Below are positions 11,799-21,925 of a stretch of DNA of 64,000 nucleotides, in pieces (the stretch's first letter is position 1; every line of letters starts with the position of its first letter). Position numbers and translations under genes: made by a program. A model generated the notes under the pieces. The model worked only from the letters and a program-made list of their open reading frames with translations. It was not told where the DNA came from and did no database searches. This stretch comes from Melocanna baccifera (taxonomy: Eukaryota; Streptophyta; Magnoliopsida; Poales; Poaceae). Where the stretch lies: NCBI GenBank assembly GCA_036346265.1, contig JAYEVJ010000192.1:119501-183500 (forward strand), given 5' to 3'.

Positions 11799-12345
11799 TT
11801 TTTTTGAGAAGAAGACCGGAGGGGAAACCCCTACGGTATAAAGAATTAAATTAATAAGAAGAACCTATTACAACCAAAGTAAAAGAATGTACAAACCCCA
11901 CCGAGGGTAAAATTTAGCTAAGAGAATCTAGCCAGCTACGGAAAGCCAAAGTAAAAGAATGTACAAACTCCACCGAGGGTAAAATTTAGCTAAGAGAATC
12001 TAGCTAGCTACGGAAAGAAAATTTAAGTTCATCCATCACTCTACACATATGGAGCTTGACATCTTGCTTGAAAGGCAAAAACCAATTGTTGAGAGAGGCT
12101 GCTTGTTGATTAAAAATCCATCCATTCCGTTGCTTCCAAATGTGCCAAGCACCAATTATGAAAACTTCCGTAAAGAATAGTTTACCCAGAAGGTTCCTCA
12201 CTTCATGAATCCTTTGATGTATGTCCAAAGCAAGGTCCCATTGCAAGCCTATTTTGTGTCAGCAACTCTAGTTGAATGGGCAGGAGAAGAATAAATGTTG
12301 GAGAGTCTCCTCTACACCCTACGAGCATAGAACATAGGAGAGATC
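11799..12345 (-). mobile_element. LINE 3' end, C-terminus of ORF2
   Basis: The minus-strand frame includes GAWHIWKQRNGWIFN and ends ...LKFSFRS. This is the region after the zf-RVT domain in plant LINEs, where W.IWK.RN is highly conserved. A run of T on the plus strand at about 11799-11805 corresponds to an A-rich 3' end. The element is 5'-truncated near 12345. Its 3' UTR carries a 72-bp tandem duplication. Confidence 0.7.
11874..12017. repeat. 72-bp tandem duplication
   Basis: Two nearly identical 72-bp units (11874-11945 and 11946-12017) starting 'ccaaagtaaaagaatgtac' and ending 'gctacggaaag'. I see only two substitutions between them, so the duplication is fairly recent or conserved. It lies at the 3' end of the LINE fragment. 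Confidence 0.85.
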
Positions 12346-13104
12346 CAACGTGGAACACTCTACTCCCGCCCGGCTTGATCACGCCGAAGTTGGCCGCCGC
12401 CTCCCTTAACCGTTGGCGTGATCCGCCTACCTCCATGGCCGGCGTCATCCGCAGCCCTCCACCGCCAGTGCCTCAACTCCCGCCCCTGTTGCCTCAACTC
12501 CCATCTGCCTTGATCATGCTAGAGTTGGCCATCGCCTCACTCCACTGTCGGCGTCATCGGTAATCAGTAAGTCATCCGATCGATCATATATTTCTAGTTC
12601 ATGCTTATCTCCTAGCTAGAACTAAATTGCCATCATCATTCTTCAATAAATTTAAAAATAAATTTGTTACTGTTCAAACCAGTTAGGTTTATCGGCGTCA
12701 TGTTTAGCATGATAACTAGCTAGTTGACATTATTCTTGTACTATGCAAGGCAGACAAATGTTGTTGCGGTTGTTCCGTAATGAAAGCTTATTTTTGTAGT
12801 GGAGAATATCTTATGACAATCACGTATCATTCTAAGCATTTTAGTATTTCGAAAAGAGAGATTAACCATGCTTAATTTTTACAATTTATCTTCTTATTGG
12901 TTCAGTCATTGTGGTAGGTTCTGAGAATTCATCAGGAGGTTTTGGATCAAGTATGGTGATCCATCAGCATCAATTTCATGATATAGTGTATATACATAAT
13001 TAATTACATGGTATAATTATTTGCCAATAATGAAGCCAGTTCCTAGGGATTCCATAAGCCCCGAATTTTGATTTGATCTCTTATTCCTAACTAGCAAAAA
13101 AGCG
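12346..13104. other. Stretch without a recognisable gene
   Basis: 12370-12560 is C-rich and contains a diverged direct duplication ('cttgatcacgccgaagttggccgcc' at 12375, related to 'cttgatcatgctagagttggccatc' at 12513). The rest, 12570-13100, is AT-rich with no recognisable motif. Confidence 0.45.
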
Positions 13105-13239
13105 ATGGCAGGCGGGGGGTCGACTGCAAAAATCGAGTGCTTCCCTTCGTGTGCGTCAGATCTTGATCGCATGGCCAAGAAGCGGCGCATGCACACGTGC
13201 AGCGACTGTGCCAAGTGCACAGGATCCGCTCCCTCCTAA
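13105..13239 (+). CDS. Small Cys-containing ORF, 44 aa, hypothetical
   Basis: An ATG-to-stop frame of 44 residues with MAGGGSTAKIECFPSC near the start and HTCSDCAKC near the end. It holds five cysteines, three in CSDCAKC spacing, and a basic KKRR block between the halves. There is no signal peptide. It lies upstream of the FRS-like tail at 13546 and may be an exon relic of that gene or chance. I do not recognise the family. Confidence 0.2.
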   Translation: MAGGGSTAKIECFPSCASDLDRMAKKRRMHTCSDCAKCTGSAPS

Positions 13240-13545
13240 AAGTGTTCTTGTTTTCCCATGTCACTACATGCATAGGTATATGTTTGCTAAGGTTATGAAT
13301 CTTGTCTCATTTTGTCGTTATATCACCTATAGAATTTGTAGCAGGCATGGAATCTGTAGCCGATGAGAGCATGGCATTGGGATTACCAAGAGAAGAAAAT
13401 CTTGATACACACTCTATCACTCAAATTAGTTCACCCCCCACCAATTCATTTATTGTGGTACCTCGAAAAAGAGTGGAAGCACCCCATTCGTAGTATCATG
13501 GTGTATGCAAGAAAAACCCAGGAGTGCAATAGAAACAGCTAAAGA

Positions 13546-13896
13546 CAAGTTGACATTGGAAATGCGCATAACATAGAGGAATTAATTCACCATGTTGGAG
13601 GAATAGATGAGGGCTTGAAATTTCTTAGGGATTGGTTTATCACATTTAGGGAAGAAGGAACTTCTCTGATTCCTAAGAATAAAGTAAGTAGAGTAGAAGA
13701 GATTGAAGTATTTGCATGTTGTCCTATCCCTAAGGAAGTCAACATAAAATCATCGAACGATGTTAACTCCAAGGGTAGGTGCAAGAGAATAAAGGACAGA
13801 AGAAAGACAAGAATGTTGAGAACAAAACTAGAGTGCCACATCTATGTAGGTCATGCTAGGATATTGTGTACCATGAAAGACGTAATTTCCCTTTGA
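13546..13896 (+). pseudogene. FAR1-related (FRS-like) C-terminal remnant
   Basis: An open stretch encodes IPKEVNIKSSNDVNSKG, a basic RCKRIKDRRK segment, and a degraded Cys/His knuckle (LECHIYVGHARILC). This order (Pro-rich linker, KGR.KRIK, then a C..C/H knuckle) is characteristic of the tail of FAR1/FHY3-related proteins, which are domesticated from Mutator-like transposases. The N-terminal FAR1, MULE-transposase and SWIM domains are not present. It is either a degraded gene or a fragment of a MULE transposase gene. Confidence 0.4.
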
Positions 13897-14750
13897 GGAC
13901 GATAGCACATTGACCACGGTATTTGCTTCCTGAGTTAACCTACTTTGTTGAAAGTACTGTTACTAGGTTTGTGGAAGTTTTCTTTGGTTCTCCTTCCTGA
14001 TGTGGCCAAGAGTGTGAATGCTATATTGATTTGTGCTTCATCCATGCAATCCGAAGTTACAAGGCTTAGTGCTGAATTGAGTAAGGAGAAAGAAGCAACC
14101 GGTTATGGGAGAGATAAGAAAATCCTAGTTCATGCGGATACTTATGTGATTCCTCCTTTGCGTAATGCGAATAAGACAGCAACACATAGAATTGGAGGTG
14201 TGGGTAGTGAAGAAAGAAATCAAGTTTGGTTCAAGCGAAAGACACAAGAACAATTAAATGTTCGTGCCTGCAGTTCTATACACAAGGTTCATGAAGCTTT
14301 CTGTTGTGGCTACGGGCTAAACAGTAAAGAAGGGGACTCGTAGGAGAGGAAGAGGAGAGCCAGATCTAGGAGAGAGTTGGTGAGAATGAGAGGGCTGTCC
14401 CCCCTCCCACCCCTCCTAGGGGTTTATATACATGAGTGGGGTAGAATAGGAAATCCCCATTCTACCCCTTAGTATTTACAAAGGGTGAGGGTACATTGGT
14501 ATATTTACACATCTACACTATTGAGCCTGCCCAATCACGGGGGGATTGGGCCACCCCCACAACAGTACTCCCTCGTCAGTAAGCGCAGAGGTCCCGATGG
14601 GCGAGCTAGCGCACCACACTATCTCAGCCCCCCGTTCCCTAACAGCAAGTACCGACGGGCCGAAGCAACTAGTAGCTTGCATCCTGTAAGGCAGTGCGTA
14701 CGAAGATGTACGCGAAATCCCACTCCGAAGCCGGGTCGTCCCGTCGAGGC

Positions 14751-15060
14751 CGTGCCTACCAGGCGGACGACGAAGTCGTCGCCGCCCCGCCGAGGTAGTG
14801 CCTACGAGGCGGGCGGCGAGGCGCTGCTCCGAAGGAGGATCGTCCCGCCGAGGCCGTGCGCGAGGCAATGCCTACGAGGCGGGCGACGAGGCGCTGCTCC
14901 GAAGGCGGATCGTCCCGCCGAGGAGCGTCGCGCGGCGGTGCCTACGCGGCGGCGAGGCATCGCCCGGCGGATCATCCCGCCGAGGCGTCGCGCGGTGCCT
15001 ACGAGGCGGGTGACGAGGCACCGCTCGGCCGGTCGTCCCGCCGAGGCCGTGCCTACCAGC
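14751..15060. repeat. GC-rich tandem array 1 inside the LTR element
   Basis: Six occurrences of '(g/a)tgcctac' followed by 'gaggcgggcgacgaggc' or a variant, spaced roughly 45-70 bp, with 'cgtcccgccgagg' between them. Units differ in length and by point changes. Non-coding. Confidence 0.7.
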
Positions 15061-15329
15061 GGGCAGCGACGTCGTCGCCGCCCGCCGGCGAGGCGGTTTA
15101 CGAGGCGGCGGCGAGGCGCTGATCCGGCCGGTCGCCCCGCCGAGGCCGCGTTTAGGCGCGACGACGACGGTCGTCGCCGCCCCGCGAGGCAAAGCGTACG
15201 AGGCGGGCTACGAAGACCTGCGTCGGAGAGTCCGCCTACCTGCAAAAACAGTGTCCGCGAAAAACGGGCGCGGGTGGCGTGGGCCAAGGGCGCTACGCAC
15301 GCGGAGGTAGGGAGGCGAAGGCGCCGTTC

Positions 15330-15985
15330 CCCTACCTTCAAAAAGAGTGCCCGCGGAGGTGGCGCTCTGGCGTGGCCGAGGGCACCACGCAGCGGAGGTG
15401 GAAGGCGAAGACGCTGCCCTTCCTTCAAAGAGTGCCCGCGAGGGCGGCGCTCTGGCGTAGGCCGAGGGCACTACGCAGCGAGGCCGGAAGGCGAAGACGT
15501 TGCCCCTTCCTTCAAAAGAGTGCCCGCGAGGGCAGACGCTCTGGCGTAGGCCGAGGGCACTACGCAGCGGAGGTCGGAAGGCGAAGACGCCGTTCCCTAC
15601 CTTCAAAAGAGTGCCGCGGAGGGCCGGGCGCTCTGGCGTAGGCCGAGGGCACTACAGTGAGGCTGGAAGGCGAAGACATCGTTCCCCTACCTTCAAAAAG
15701 AGTGCCCGCGGAGGGCGGGCGCTTACGGCGTAGGCCGAGGGCACACGCAGGCGGAGGCTGGGAGGCGAAGACGCCGTTCCCCTTCCTTCAAAAAGAGTGC
15801 CCGCGAGGGCGGCGCTCTGGCGAGGCCGAGGGCACTCGCAGCGAGGTGGAAGGCGAAGACGTCGTTCCCCTTCCTTCAAAAAGAGTGCCCGCGGAGGGCG
15901 GGCGCTTACGGCGTAGGCCGAGGGCACTACGCAGGCGTAGGCTGGAAGGCGAAGACGCCGTTCCCCTACCTTCAAAAAGACAATG
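15330..15985. repeat. Tandem array 2, about 90-bp units, inside the LTR element
   Basis: About eight imperfect units, each with 'ccttcaaaaagagtgcccg', 'gcgctctggcgtaggccg' and 'aggcgaagacgccgttccc'. The core recurs near 15330, 15424, 15511, 15601, 15690, 15788, 15873 and 15970. Further short repeats of 'tttatactc...agagtgcg' continue at 16075-16275 up to the LTR. Confidence 0.8.
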
Positions 15986-16714
15986 CACTCCCTGGTGTAA
16001 CGCGCACGAAGATGCGATACCCAGGCAATGCGCGACAACAGCGAGGCACTCCCTGGTGTCTCGGCCATCATGTAGCTTTTATACTCCATAGAGTGCGTGG
16101 GAACATCGACCACGTCTGTTTATACTCCTAAAGAGTACACGCAGTGGCAACACTAGCGCAAACACGAAAGAGTATGCGGAGTGATACCATCAGCGCATGC
16201 GCGGGACATCCGCGTCTTGTTTATACTCAAGTAGAGTGCGTAGGAACAGCATCCGCTGCGTCTCGTTTGTACTCCGGAGGGGGCGTGATTCTTCAACTAC
16301 GGGCCAAATAGTAAAGAAGGGGACTCGTAGGAGAGGAAGAGGAGAGCCAGATCTAGGAGAGAGTTGGTGAGAATGAGAGGGCTGTCCCCCCTCCCACCCC
16401 TCCTGGGGGTTTATATACATGAGTGGGGTAGAATAGGAAATCCCCATTCTACCCCTTAGTATTTACAAAGGGTGAGGGTACATTGGTATATTTACACATC
16501 TACACTATTGAGCCTATTACACATTATGCCCGTTGCGAGGCCCAATCACGGGGGGTTAGGCCACCCCCACAACACTTTCAATGCCAATTCTGAGGTTTTC
16601 AACGCACATAAAATACATAGTAGGAAAGCTAATAAATTCTATTTTTCAACGAATCAAATGGCACTTGATTTGGAGTATCCTACACAAAGATATGGCAATT
16701 TCATTGGACGCTGA

Positions 16715-17640
16715 CGAGCTATCCAGAGAGACGCGCGAGAGATGCCAAACATAATGAGTCCGTACATTGCAAGGCAAGTGTAGATAATATTAGGCTACAA
16801 CATGACTTTTATAAAGTTGAGAAGGTTTCCTTTCCACCTACAAATCGGATTTAGAAGCCTCCTAAACCGAAAAAGGAAAGATACGAAGATTTGAATCCAA
16901 CTCAGACTCGGTTCGGAACAGCCAGTAGGGCTAACCTTAAAACACTCATAACTTTCACAAACGGAGTCCGATTTAGGTGTTCTTAGACTCGTTGGAAAGA
17001 TAATTTAAAGCTCTATACAATTCATAAGGTGCTAGTCACAGAAGCCTCTTGGTCGCAGCACAAATTGACAGACAAATCGATGGGTCTATTTTTGGTATTT
17101 TCTTCTTAGTTCGTATTGGCATAGACTTTTTGTGTTCGTATTATATTCAAGTTGGCCGCACCTTTGGTGCCAATATAAGGCCAAAGCCTTAGCCCCATTG
17201 TGACTTAGGCTATGAAATGATAAGTTTTTTACACTTATGAAATAAAGGAGAAAATCGCCATGATGATTGTTGGCGGCAAGATTGCATGATTGCAAGGTCT
17301 TCTCGTTTAGAGTTTGCTGAGTTGGTGAAAGGCAAGAACAGGAGGTTCTTAAGATTGCCCATCGAATCTACAAGGTTCATCTCATCTAATTCGTGTCTTC
17401 TTTGTTGAGTTCATGGTTTGGAGAATCGGTAGATTGCTTCTAGTGTACGCATTGCATACTAGTGCAAATCATCATTGTCAAGGTTGTTAACGACGTTAAG
17501 ACAAGAAGAAGACTCCATCCGCAAGAACCAAAGGAGAAGGAATCTAAACATACTAGGAAAGATCGGGCCATCCCTACACATCAACTAATCCTTAGTTGGT
17601 CTGTATCACTTCTCTAAAAGTATTGTTGTTGAAAGTATGA
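16715..17640. repeat. LTR-like dispersed repeat, copy 1 (pairs with 50660-51440)
   Basis: The segment contains 'ttcacaaacggagtccgat', 'gtgttcttagactcgttgg' and, near the right end, 'gatcgggccatccctaca'. The same landmarks in the same order occur at 50660-51440. The closing GATCGGGC..CCCT.YA motif resembles the 3' part of certain grass LTRs, but I could not find paired termini or target duplications. Family unassigned. Confidence 0.45.
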
Positions 17641-18298
17641 AATATGTAATTCATTTTTAGGTTGTACATGGTCTTCTAGAACCATCAAATGTTATATAGC
17701 ACATAAATCAGTTTGAGGAACTATAATATATTCTTTGGTTTGGTAAATATTTCCTTGACTCATATGGTCTTTGAGTGAAATCTCTTATGAATATCTGTTG
17801 TACCCTATGTTAGCCATGATTGTGCATAGTTTGTTTTGTGGGATCAAACATATACTCCAACATGAACTTAATGTTCCATACTTTTGGATAAAACATAGCT
17901 CTTAATTACATAATTGAATAAAGGGATGAGGAGCTGAAAGCTAAAAATTGATTTTATAATGGTGCTTCCTTTAGAGTTTCTGGTCAACTTTCTCGATATA
18001 TTTTAATTGCTAGCCATGGAATACATCCCTTTTTAAAAAATATTTGTATAGAAAAATAATTTTCATCCAGTAATGTTCATGATTTACCTTTGTAGTCTAT
18101 AGGTCCCCTGCTTTATCGTTTTATGTATTCCCTGTCTCATGATAACCCACGTATAATTCAATGCTAAATTTACAAGACTATTATCCATTTAGGCACAAAT
18201 ATGAATCGAAGCCTATCTTTTCCTTCCAAGATATCAAATGCTTTTGGTTGCTTGTTCTTTTTAATTCTATTACTTATGAGAACTATTTATCCTTGCAG
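17641..18298. other. AT-rich stretch upstream of the NPH3-like exons
   Basis: No recognisable coding or repeat structure. It ends in a pyrimidine-rich tract and 'ccttgcag' that looks like the splice acceptor of the exon at 18299. Confidence 0.4.
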
Positions 18299-18825
18299 TA
18301 TTGTGGCTACTGAATTAGTGAGCGATGTCACTGTTTGTATAGGGACCACAAAGTTTTACCTTCACAAGTTAAACATGTCCTACCTTTTTATTCATAGAAC
18401 TTCTGCGGTTTGCCTTCATAAAATTTGTTGTAGTAGAAATTACTTGTACTTCAAACAATCATGGCCTCGTATGTGGTTTGACATTTGCTCTTGTTGTGAC
18501 GTACTTGGTTCTCATTATGCATTGTTAAATTACTTGACTGCTGTTTTATGCTGGTAGCATGAAAGTCTTTAAGAAATATTTTAGTTTATGCTACTTGTTT
18601 TCTTTTTTGTTTCTTTATTAAATGTAATATTCTTCTTTCTTGTTGTTTAAGCTATACTTTTCTGATTTACATTTTCCAACCATGTAGTTTCCACTTCTAT
18701 CCAAGTGTGCTCGCTTTCAGAAGTTGATCCCAACTAATGGTGATGAAAATATTGACATCCACATCCATGATATTCCTTGTGGTGCAAAGGCTTTTGAGAT
18801 CTGTGCCAAGTTTTGTTACGGCATT
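18299..18825 (+). pseudogene. NPH3/RPT2-family BTB-domain gene fragment, two exons
   Basis: Exon 1 (18299-18368) encodes TELVSDVTVCIGTTKFYLHK. Exon 2 (18688-18825, exactly 46 codons) encodes FPLLSKCARFQKLI and AFEICAKFCYGI. These are the BTB/POZ hallmarks of NPH3/RPT2 proteins, adaptors of CUL3 ubiquitin ligases in phototropism and auxin signalling at the plasma membrane. Exon 2 has an acceptor (CATGTAG) and a donor (GCATT|GTATG). The donor of exon 1 reads CACAAG|TTAAAC instead of the expected GTAAAC, so splicing of the intron is probably lost. The long NPH3 domain downstream is not seen, so this is a truncated copy of a normally ~600-aa protein. Confidence 0.7.
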
Positions 18826-19601
18826 GTATGACTTTCAGTGATAAGGTGTTAAGGGGGAGGTGGAGAATTATTACTTCTACTTGTCTAAATTTTGTTGTCT
18901 TAGTGGATGCTTATCTAAGAACTTGAATAATGATTGACCATGTTTGAGAACTGAGTTCCTGTATTGAAAAGCATGCACAATGTGTTGTCGATTTCAGTTC
19001 TCTATCATGTGGGTGATTGCATATAGCTTCTCTTCAACAATATGGGTGTTAATATGTCAATATACTGACATATACCATCATGATTGATGGATGGCATTGC
19101 CATCTAAACTGAAACAAATTCAAGCCATTATAACTGAAACAATATGGGTGTTGTTTTCATAGCACACTTTGAACTAAAACTGTTCAAGCCATTTTAACTC
19201 AACCTGATTTTTGCAAACAAATCTCATAGCACCCACTTAAGTGTATACAAAGTGTCCAACATAAATAACAATCCTCATTCTTGAAACAAATTCCTAGAAA
19301 CAATTCTAATAGCATCCAGTTAAGTGCATACAGAGTGTCCAACATAAATAACAAGACTCATTATTGAAACAAATTTCTAGAACCAGATACATTTGCACAT
19401 ATAGATTTCTGGAACCAGAAACATTTTCACTGCATTGTTTCAGCTCAATTCCAGAAACCAGATACATTTGCACAGATAGATTTTAGCTCAATTCCGCATA
19501 TACATTTCAGTTCAAATCACATATACAATTCAGGTTTCCGCATCGACACATTCATTGCAATTTGAAAGATACATTTTGATTCTATTCACATATACAATTC
19601 A
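18826..19601. repeat. AT-rich stretch with direct repeats
   Basis: 19239-19302 and 19321-19385 are diverged direct repeats ('agagtgtccaacataaataac' and 'ttgaaacaaatt.ctagaa'). Shorter 'ccagatacatttgcacat' and 'tagattt' repeats continue to about 19545. No gene recognised. Confidence 0.5.
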
Positions 19602-19718
19602 AGTTTTGACATTCAAAAGATACATTTCGGTTCTATTCACCAAACCAAAATTAGCCACATTTGCGTGTAAATTTAAATCTAGAAGAACATTTTTGCTCTT
19701 CACATCTCTATGCACCAT
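19602..19718 (-). pseudogene. Protein-kinase catalytic-loop fragment
   Basis: On the minus strand MVHRDVKSKNVLLD, then HANVANFGL, matches kinase subdomains VIb-VII of receptor-like kinases (HRDVKS.N.LLD ... DFGL). The magnesium-binding DFG is changed to NFG. Only about 37 residues are present, so it is an isolated exon scrap. It abuts an inverted duplication of 'catctctatgca'/'tgcatagagatg' (19703-19766). Confidence 0.55.
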
Positions 19719-19770
19719 GATGCATATTCCAATCCTACATTGTGCTTGCATGATGCTGCATAGAGATGTG

Positions 19771-20110
19771 GCCGAGTGGGAGGCGACGGCGCTCAGGGAG
19801 GGAGGCTGCGATGTTTGGGGAGGGAGGCAGCAATGCTCTGCGGTCTGTGTCGAGGTGGAAGATGTAGTGACGACAATGTCGTGGTGGTTGATAGGGTGGC
19901 CGGCGGCGCTCAAGGAGTAGCCCAAGAGGTCGGTAGGTTCGCTCAAGGAGGAGCCCAGGAGGTAGGCGGCGCTCGGGGAGGGGCGACGCTCGGGGAGGAG
20001 CTCAGGGAGGTGCTCAGGGAGGAGCCCGGGGAGGTCGGCGGCACTCGGGGAGGGGTGGTGCTCAGGGAGGAGCTCCAAGGGGGCGGGTTCGCACGGGGAG
20101 GAGCCCAAGG
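19771..20110. repeat. Purine-rich degenerate repeat block
   Basis: Repeated 'ggggaggagctcagggagg' and 'ggaggtcggcggcgctcgggg' units give strong G+A skew on the plus strand. The Leu/Pro-rich frame on the minus strand is a composition artefact. It may be the distal part of the plant-mobile-domain element to its right. Confidence 0.55.
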
Positions 20111-20379
20111 AGGTCAGTGGGGAGCACTATAGGAACCTACAGACCAGATGGGGCACGACCTGGTACAAATCGAGTTGTCGCATTATGTGCTGTGGTGCGT
20201 AATCCTCCACTATGTATGAGAACACAAGATGGAAGGTTGTTGTTCATAACTCTATGTCCTGGAAGCATTGCACGGACAACCCGTGTGGCGATACACTCAA
20301 CACATACTACAGAGTCCATGGAGCTCAGATGAGGTCACTATCGTGCAACAACTCAAACTCATGCCATAACAGGTAGCAC

Positions 20380-21309
20380 CTCGCTGGTCTATCCTTGGCC
20401 TAGCGCAGACAGGTAGTAGTCCACCGTAAGCCCATAGTAGGCCCGTCTATCGGGTAAGAGAAGTCGGCGATGGGTGCACTGGCCTCTCAATGTTTGGATG
20501 CCCAACAAGGAAGTTCTTCCAACTCCACAGCTATGGAAGCATGTAGTAGATGTCCAGGTTGGTGGTAGCACCGATGCTGCACTGTCAAGTGTCACATAAC
20601 CCTCAATATGTGGCACATAGGACGACTGATCCCCAGCTGTACTGAGGCATCTCCATAACCTCTGCATCAGCCAAAGACTTGGTGATGCGGATGAACTTGG
20701 GGTTGTAAATATCGCAGTGTGCGGATGGAAACATGTTCCACCCAAAGAGCTAAAGAAGGTAGGCAATGAGGTGCATCCTGACAACCTCGTTCGGTGCATC
20801 CTGCAGGCACTGACTGAAATGCCTTAGCCAAGTGTGGGACATGCCACGAGCACCCTTCGGGAGAGCTAGGTTAAATTGATACGCCATATTGTCCTTCCAG
20901 TCCACCTTGGAACAAGTGCCTCACTCCGGATAGGGAGACCGGTCAATAACGAGACGTCCTGCAGAGTGATCATCATTTCACCCTAGCAAAAGTGGAAGGT
21001 GTGTGTCTCGGGCCTCCACTTGTCCACAAGTGCGGAGAGTAGGCTGGTGTCCAGGGTGAACTCGCGTCTGATGGAGACCAGTCTCGCAAAGGGCAACAAG
21101 CCCGTGGCCCGCAGGATAGGGACGTAGCAATTGTCTAGCTCCCAATGATCCCCCCGCAGCTTAAAGGGCAGAGTGCCAGCCTTGTCACCTGCGATCCACA
21201 CCTGGCACCGGTGGTTCTCATCGTGGAGCACTTTAAGAAGCTCTAGTAAAGACATATCTTGCAACAAATGAGATAGACAAAATATTAGGGTGAAAATTGG
21301 TAATGACAA
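20380..21309 (-). pseudogene. Plant mobile domain (PMD, MAIL1/MAIN-like) pseudogene
   Basis: The minus frame 21309-20983 contains PILRATGLLPFARLVSIRRE, LSALVDKWRPETHTFHFC and then, past a stop, MITLQDVSLLTGLPI, the classic order of the plant mobile domain (aminotransferase-like, PF10536). Downstream HTWLRHFSQCLQDAP, WNMFPSAHCDIYNP and a Trp-rich tail are readable in shifting frames to about 20380. PMD proteins are nuclear; many copies ride on Mutator-like or Gypsy elements, while MAIL1/MAIN are domesticated. Multiple frame breaks make this copy non-functional. The upstream (rightward) AT repeats and the purine-rich block to the left probably belong to the same element. Confidence 0.7.
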
Positions 21310-21430
21310 TAAAATATTACAAATTGAAATTGAAATTTATGACGAAATTAATAGTACATACATATATGTATTACATATTACATGTATATGTATATGTATA
21401 TATATGTATATGTATGTACGTATGTGTATG

Positions 21431-21433
<3 letters not shown>

Positions 21434-21499
<66 letters not shown>
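21434..21499. repeat. (TA)n microsatellite
   Basis: Uninterrupted alternating TA of about 33 units, preceded by TATG/TACG variants (21360-21433). The short Tyr/Ile-repeat frames across it are artefacts. Expected to be length-polymorphic. Confidence 0.95.
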
Positions 21500-21502
<3 letters not shown>

Positions 21503-21589
21503 ATTCTTAATCTTGAAAAAACTTGTTCGACATTATGTTTCTTTGCTAACATGGAAGTAGCTCAGTCTTGAGCTATATTAACTTATGAT

Positions 21590-21925
21590 ACTACAAATAA
21601 AAAATTACGATGAAATAAATAATTACATAAATATACATATACATACGACAATACAATACTACATGTTAAAAATTATGTTGAAATAATTAATTACATATAC
21701 ATACATATGCATATAAACGGCAATGCGACACTACATATTAAAAATTATGATAAAATAAATAATTACATATACATATATAATGGTAGTACGATACTACATA
21801 TTAAAAATTATGGTGAATTAAATAATTACATAAATATGCATATACATATGGTAGTACAATACTACATATTAAAACTTACGTTGAAATAAATAATTACATA
21901 AATGTACATATACATACATGTATTA
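21590..21925. repeat. AT-rich minisatellite, five units of 63-72 bp
   Basis: Units begin 'actacatattaaaaattatg' or close variants at 21590, 21658, 21730, 21793 and 21861, each followed by 'aaataaataattacat' and 'acatatacata'. It lies upstream of the minus-strand PMD pseudogene, possibly in its 5' region. Confidence 0.85.

Larger units (their letters stand above)
14302..16574 (-). mobile_element. Non-autonomous LTR retrotransposon (TRIM/LARD-like), 2,273 bp
   Basis: Two near-identical terminal repeats, 14302-14564 and about 16284-16574, share 'tagtaaagaaggggactcg' and end CCACCCCCACAACA on the plus strand. They are flanked by a perfect 5-bp target duplication CTTTC (14297-14301 and 16575-16579). 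The minus-strand LTR starts TGTTGTGGGGGTGG and contains TATATAAACCCC, so transcription is probably on the minus strand. A purine-rich GAGGGAG sits just outside the 3' LTR as a possible polypurine tract. The interior lacks gag, protease, integrase or RT, and consists of GC-rich tandem arrays. Long frames across it are repeat artefacts. Confidence 0.85.
13945..16714 (+). pseudogene. Unrecognised ORF interrupted by an LTR element (13945-14301 and 16580-16714)
   Basis: The frame is open from 13945 to 14301 and includes ...SSIHKVHEAF. It is cut at a codon boundary by the retroelement at 14302-16574. After removing the element and one copy of its CTTTC target duplication, the same frame resumes at 16580 (NANSEVFNAHK...) and stays open to the TGA at 16712-16714. 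This shows insertion into a formerly continuous reading frame of at least 160 codons. The first in-frame codon at 13945 is TTG, so the true 5' end is elsewhere. The product has charged, Lys-rich segments and no domain I recognise. It could be the downstream part of the FRS-like gene. Confidence 0.5.

Noticed and set aside
14485..15733. Frames of up to 354 codons, Arg/Pro-rich with repeats
   Set aside because: They are translations of GC-rich tandem arrays inside the non-autonomous LTR element. There is no gag or pol similarity, and frames are open on both strands.
19776..20132. Gly-rich and Leu/Pro-rich frames
   Set aside because: Products of the purine-rich degenerate repeat block; no conserved domain.
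21290..21571. Tyr/Ile/Met repeat peptides
   Set aside because: Translation of the (TA)n microsatellite and its flanks.
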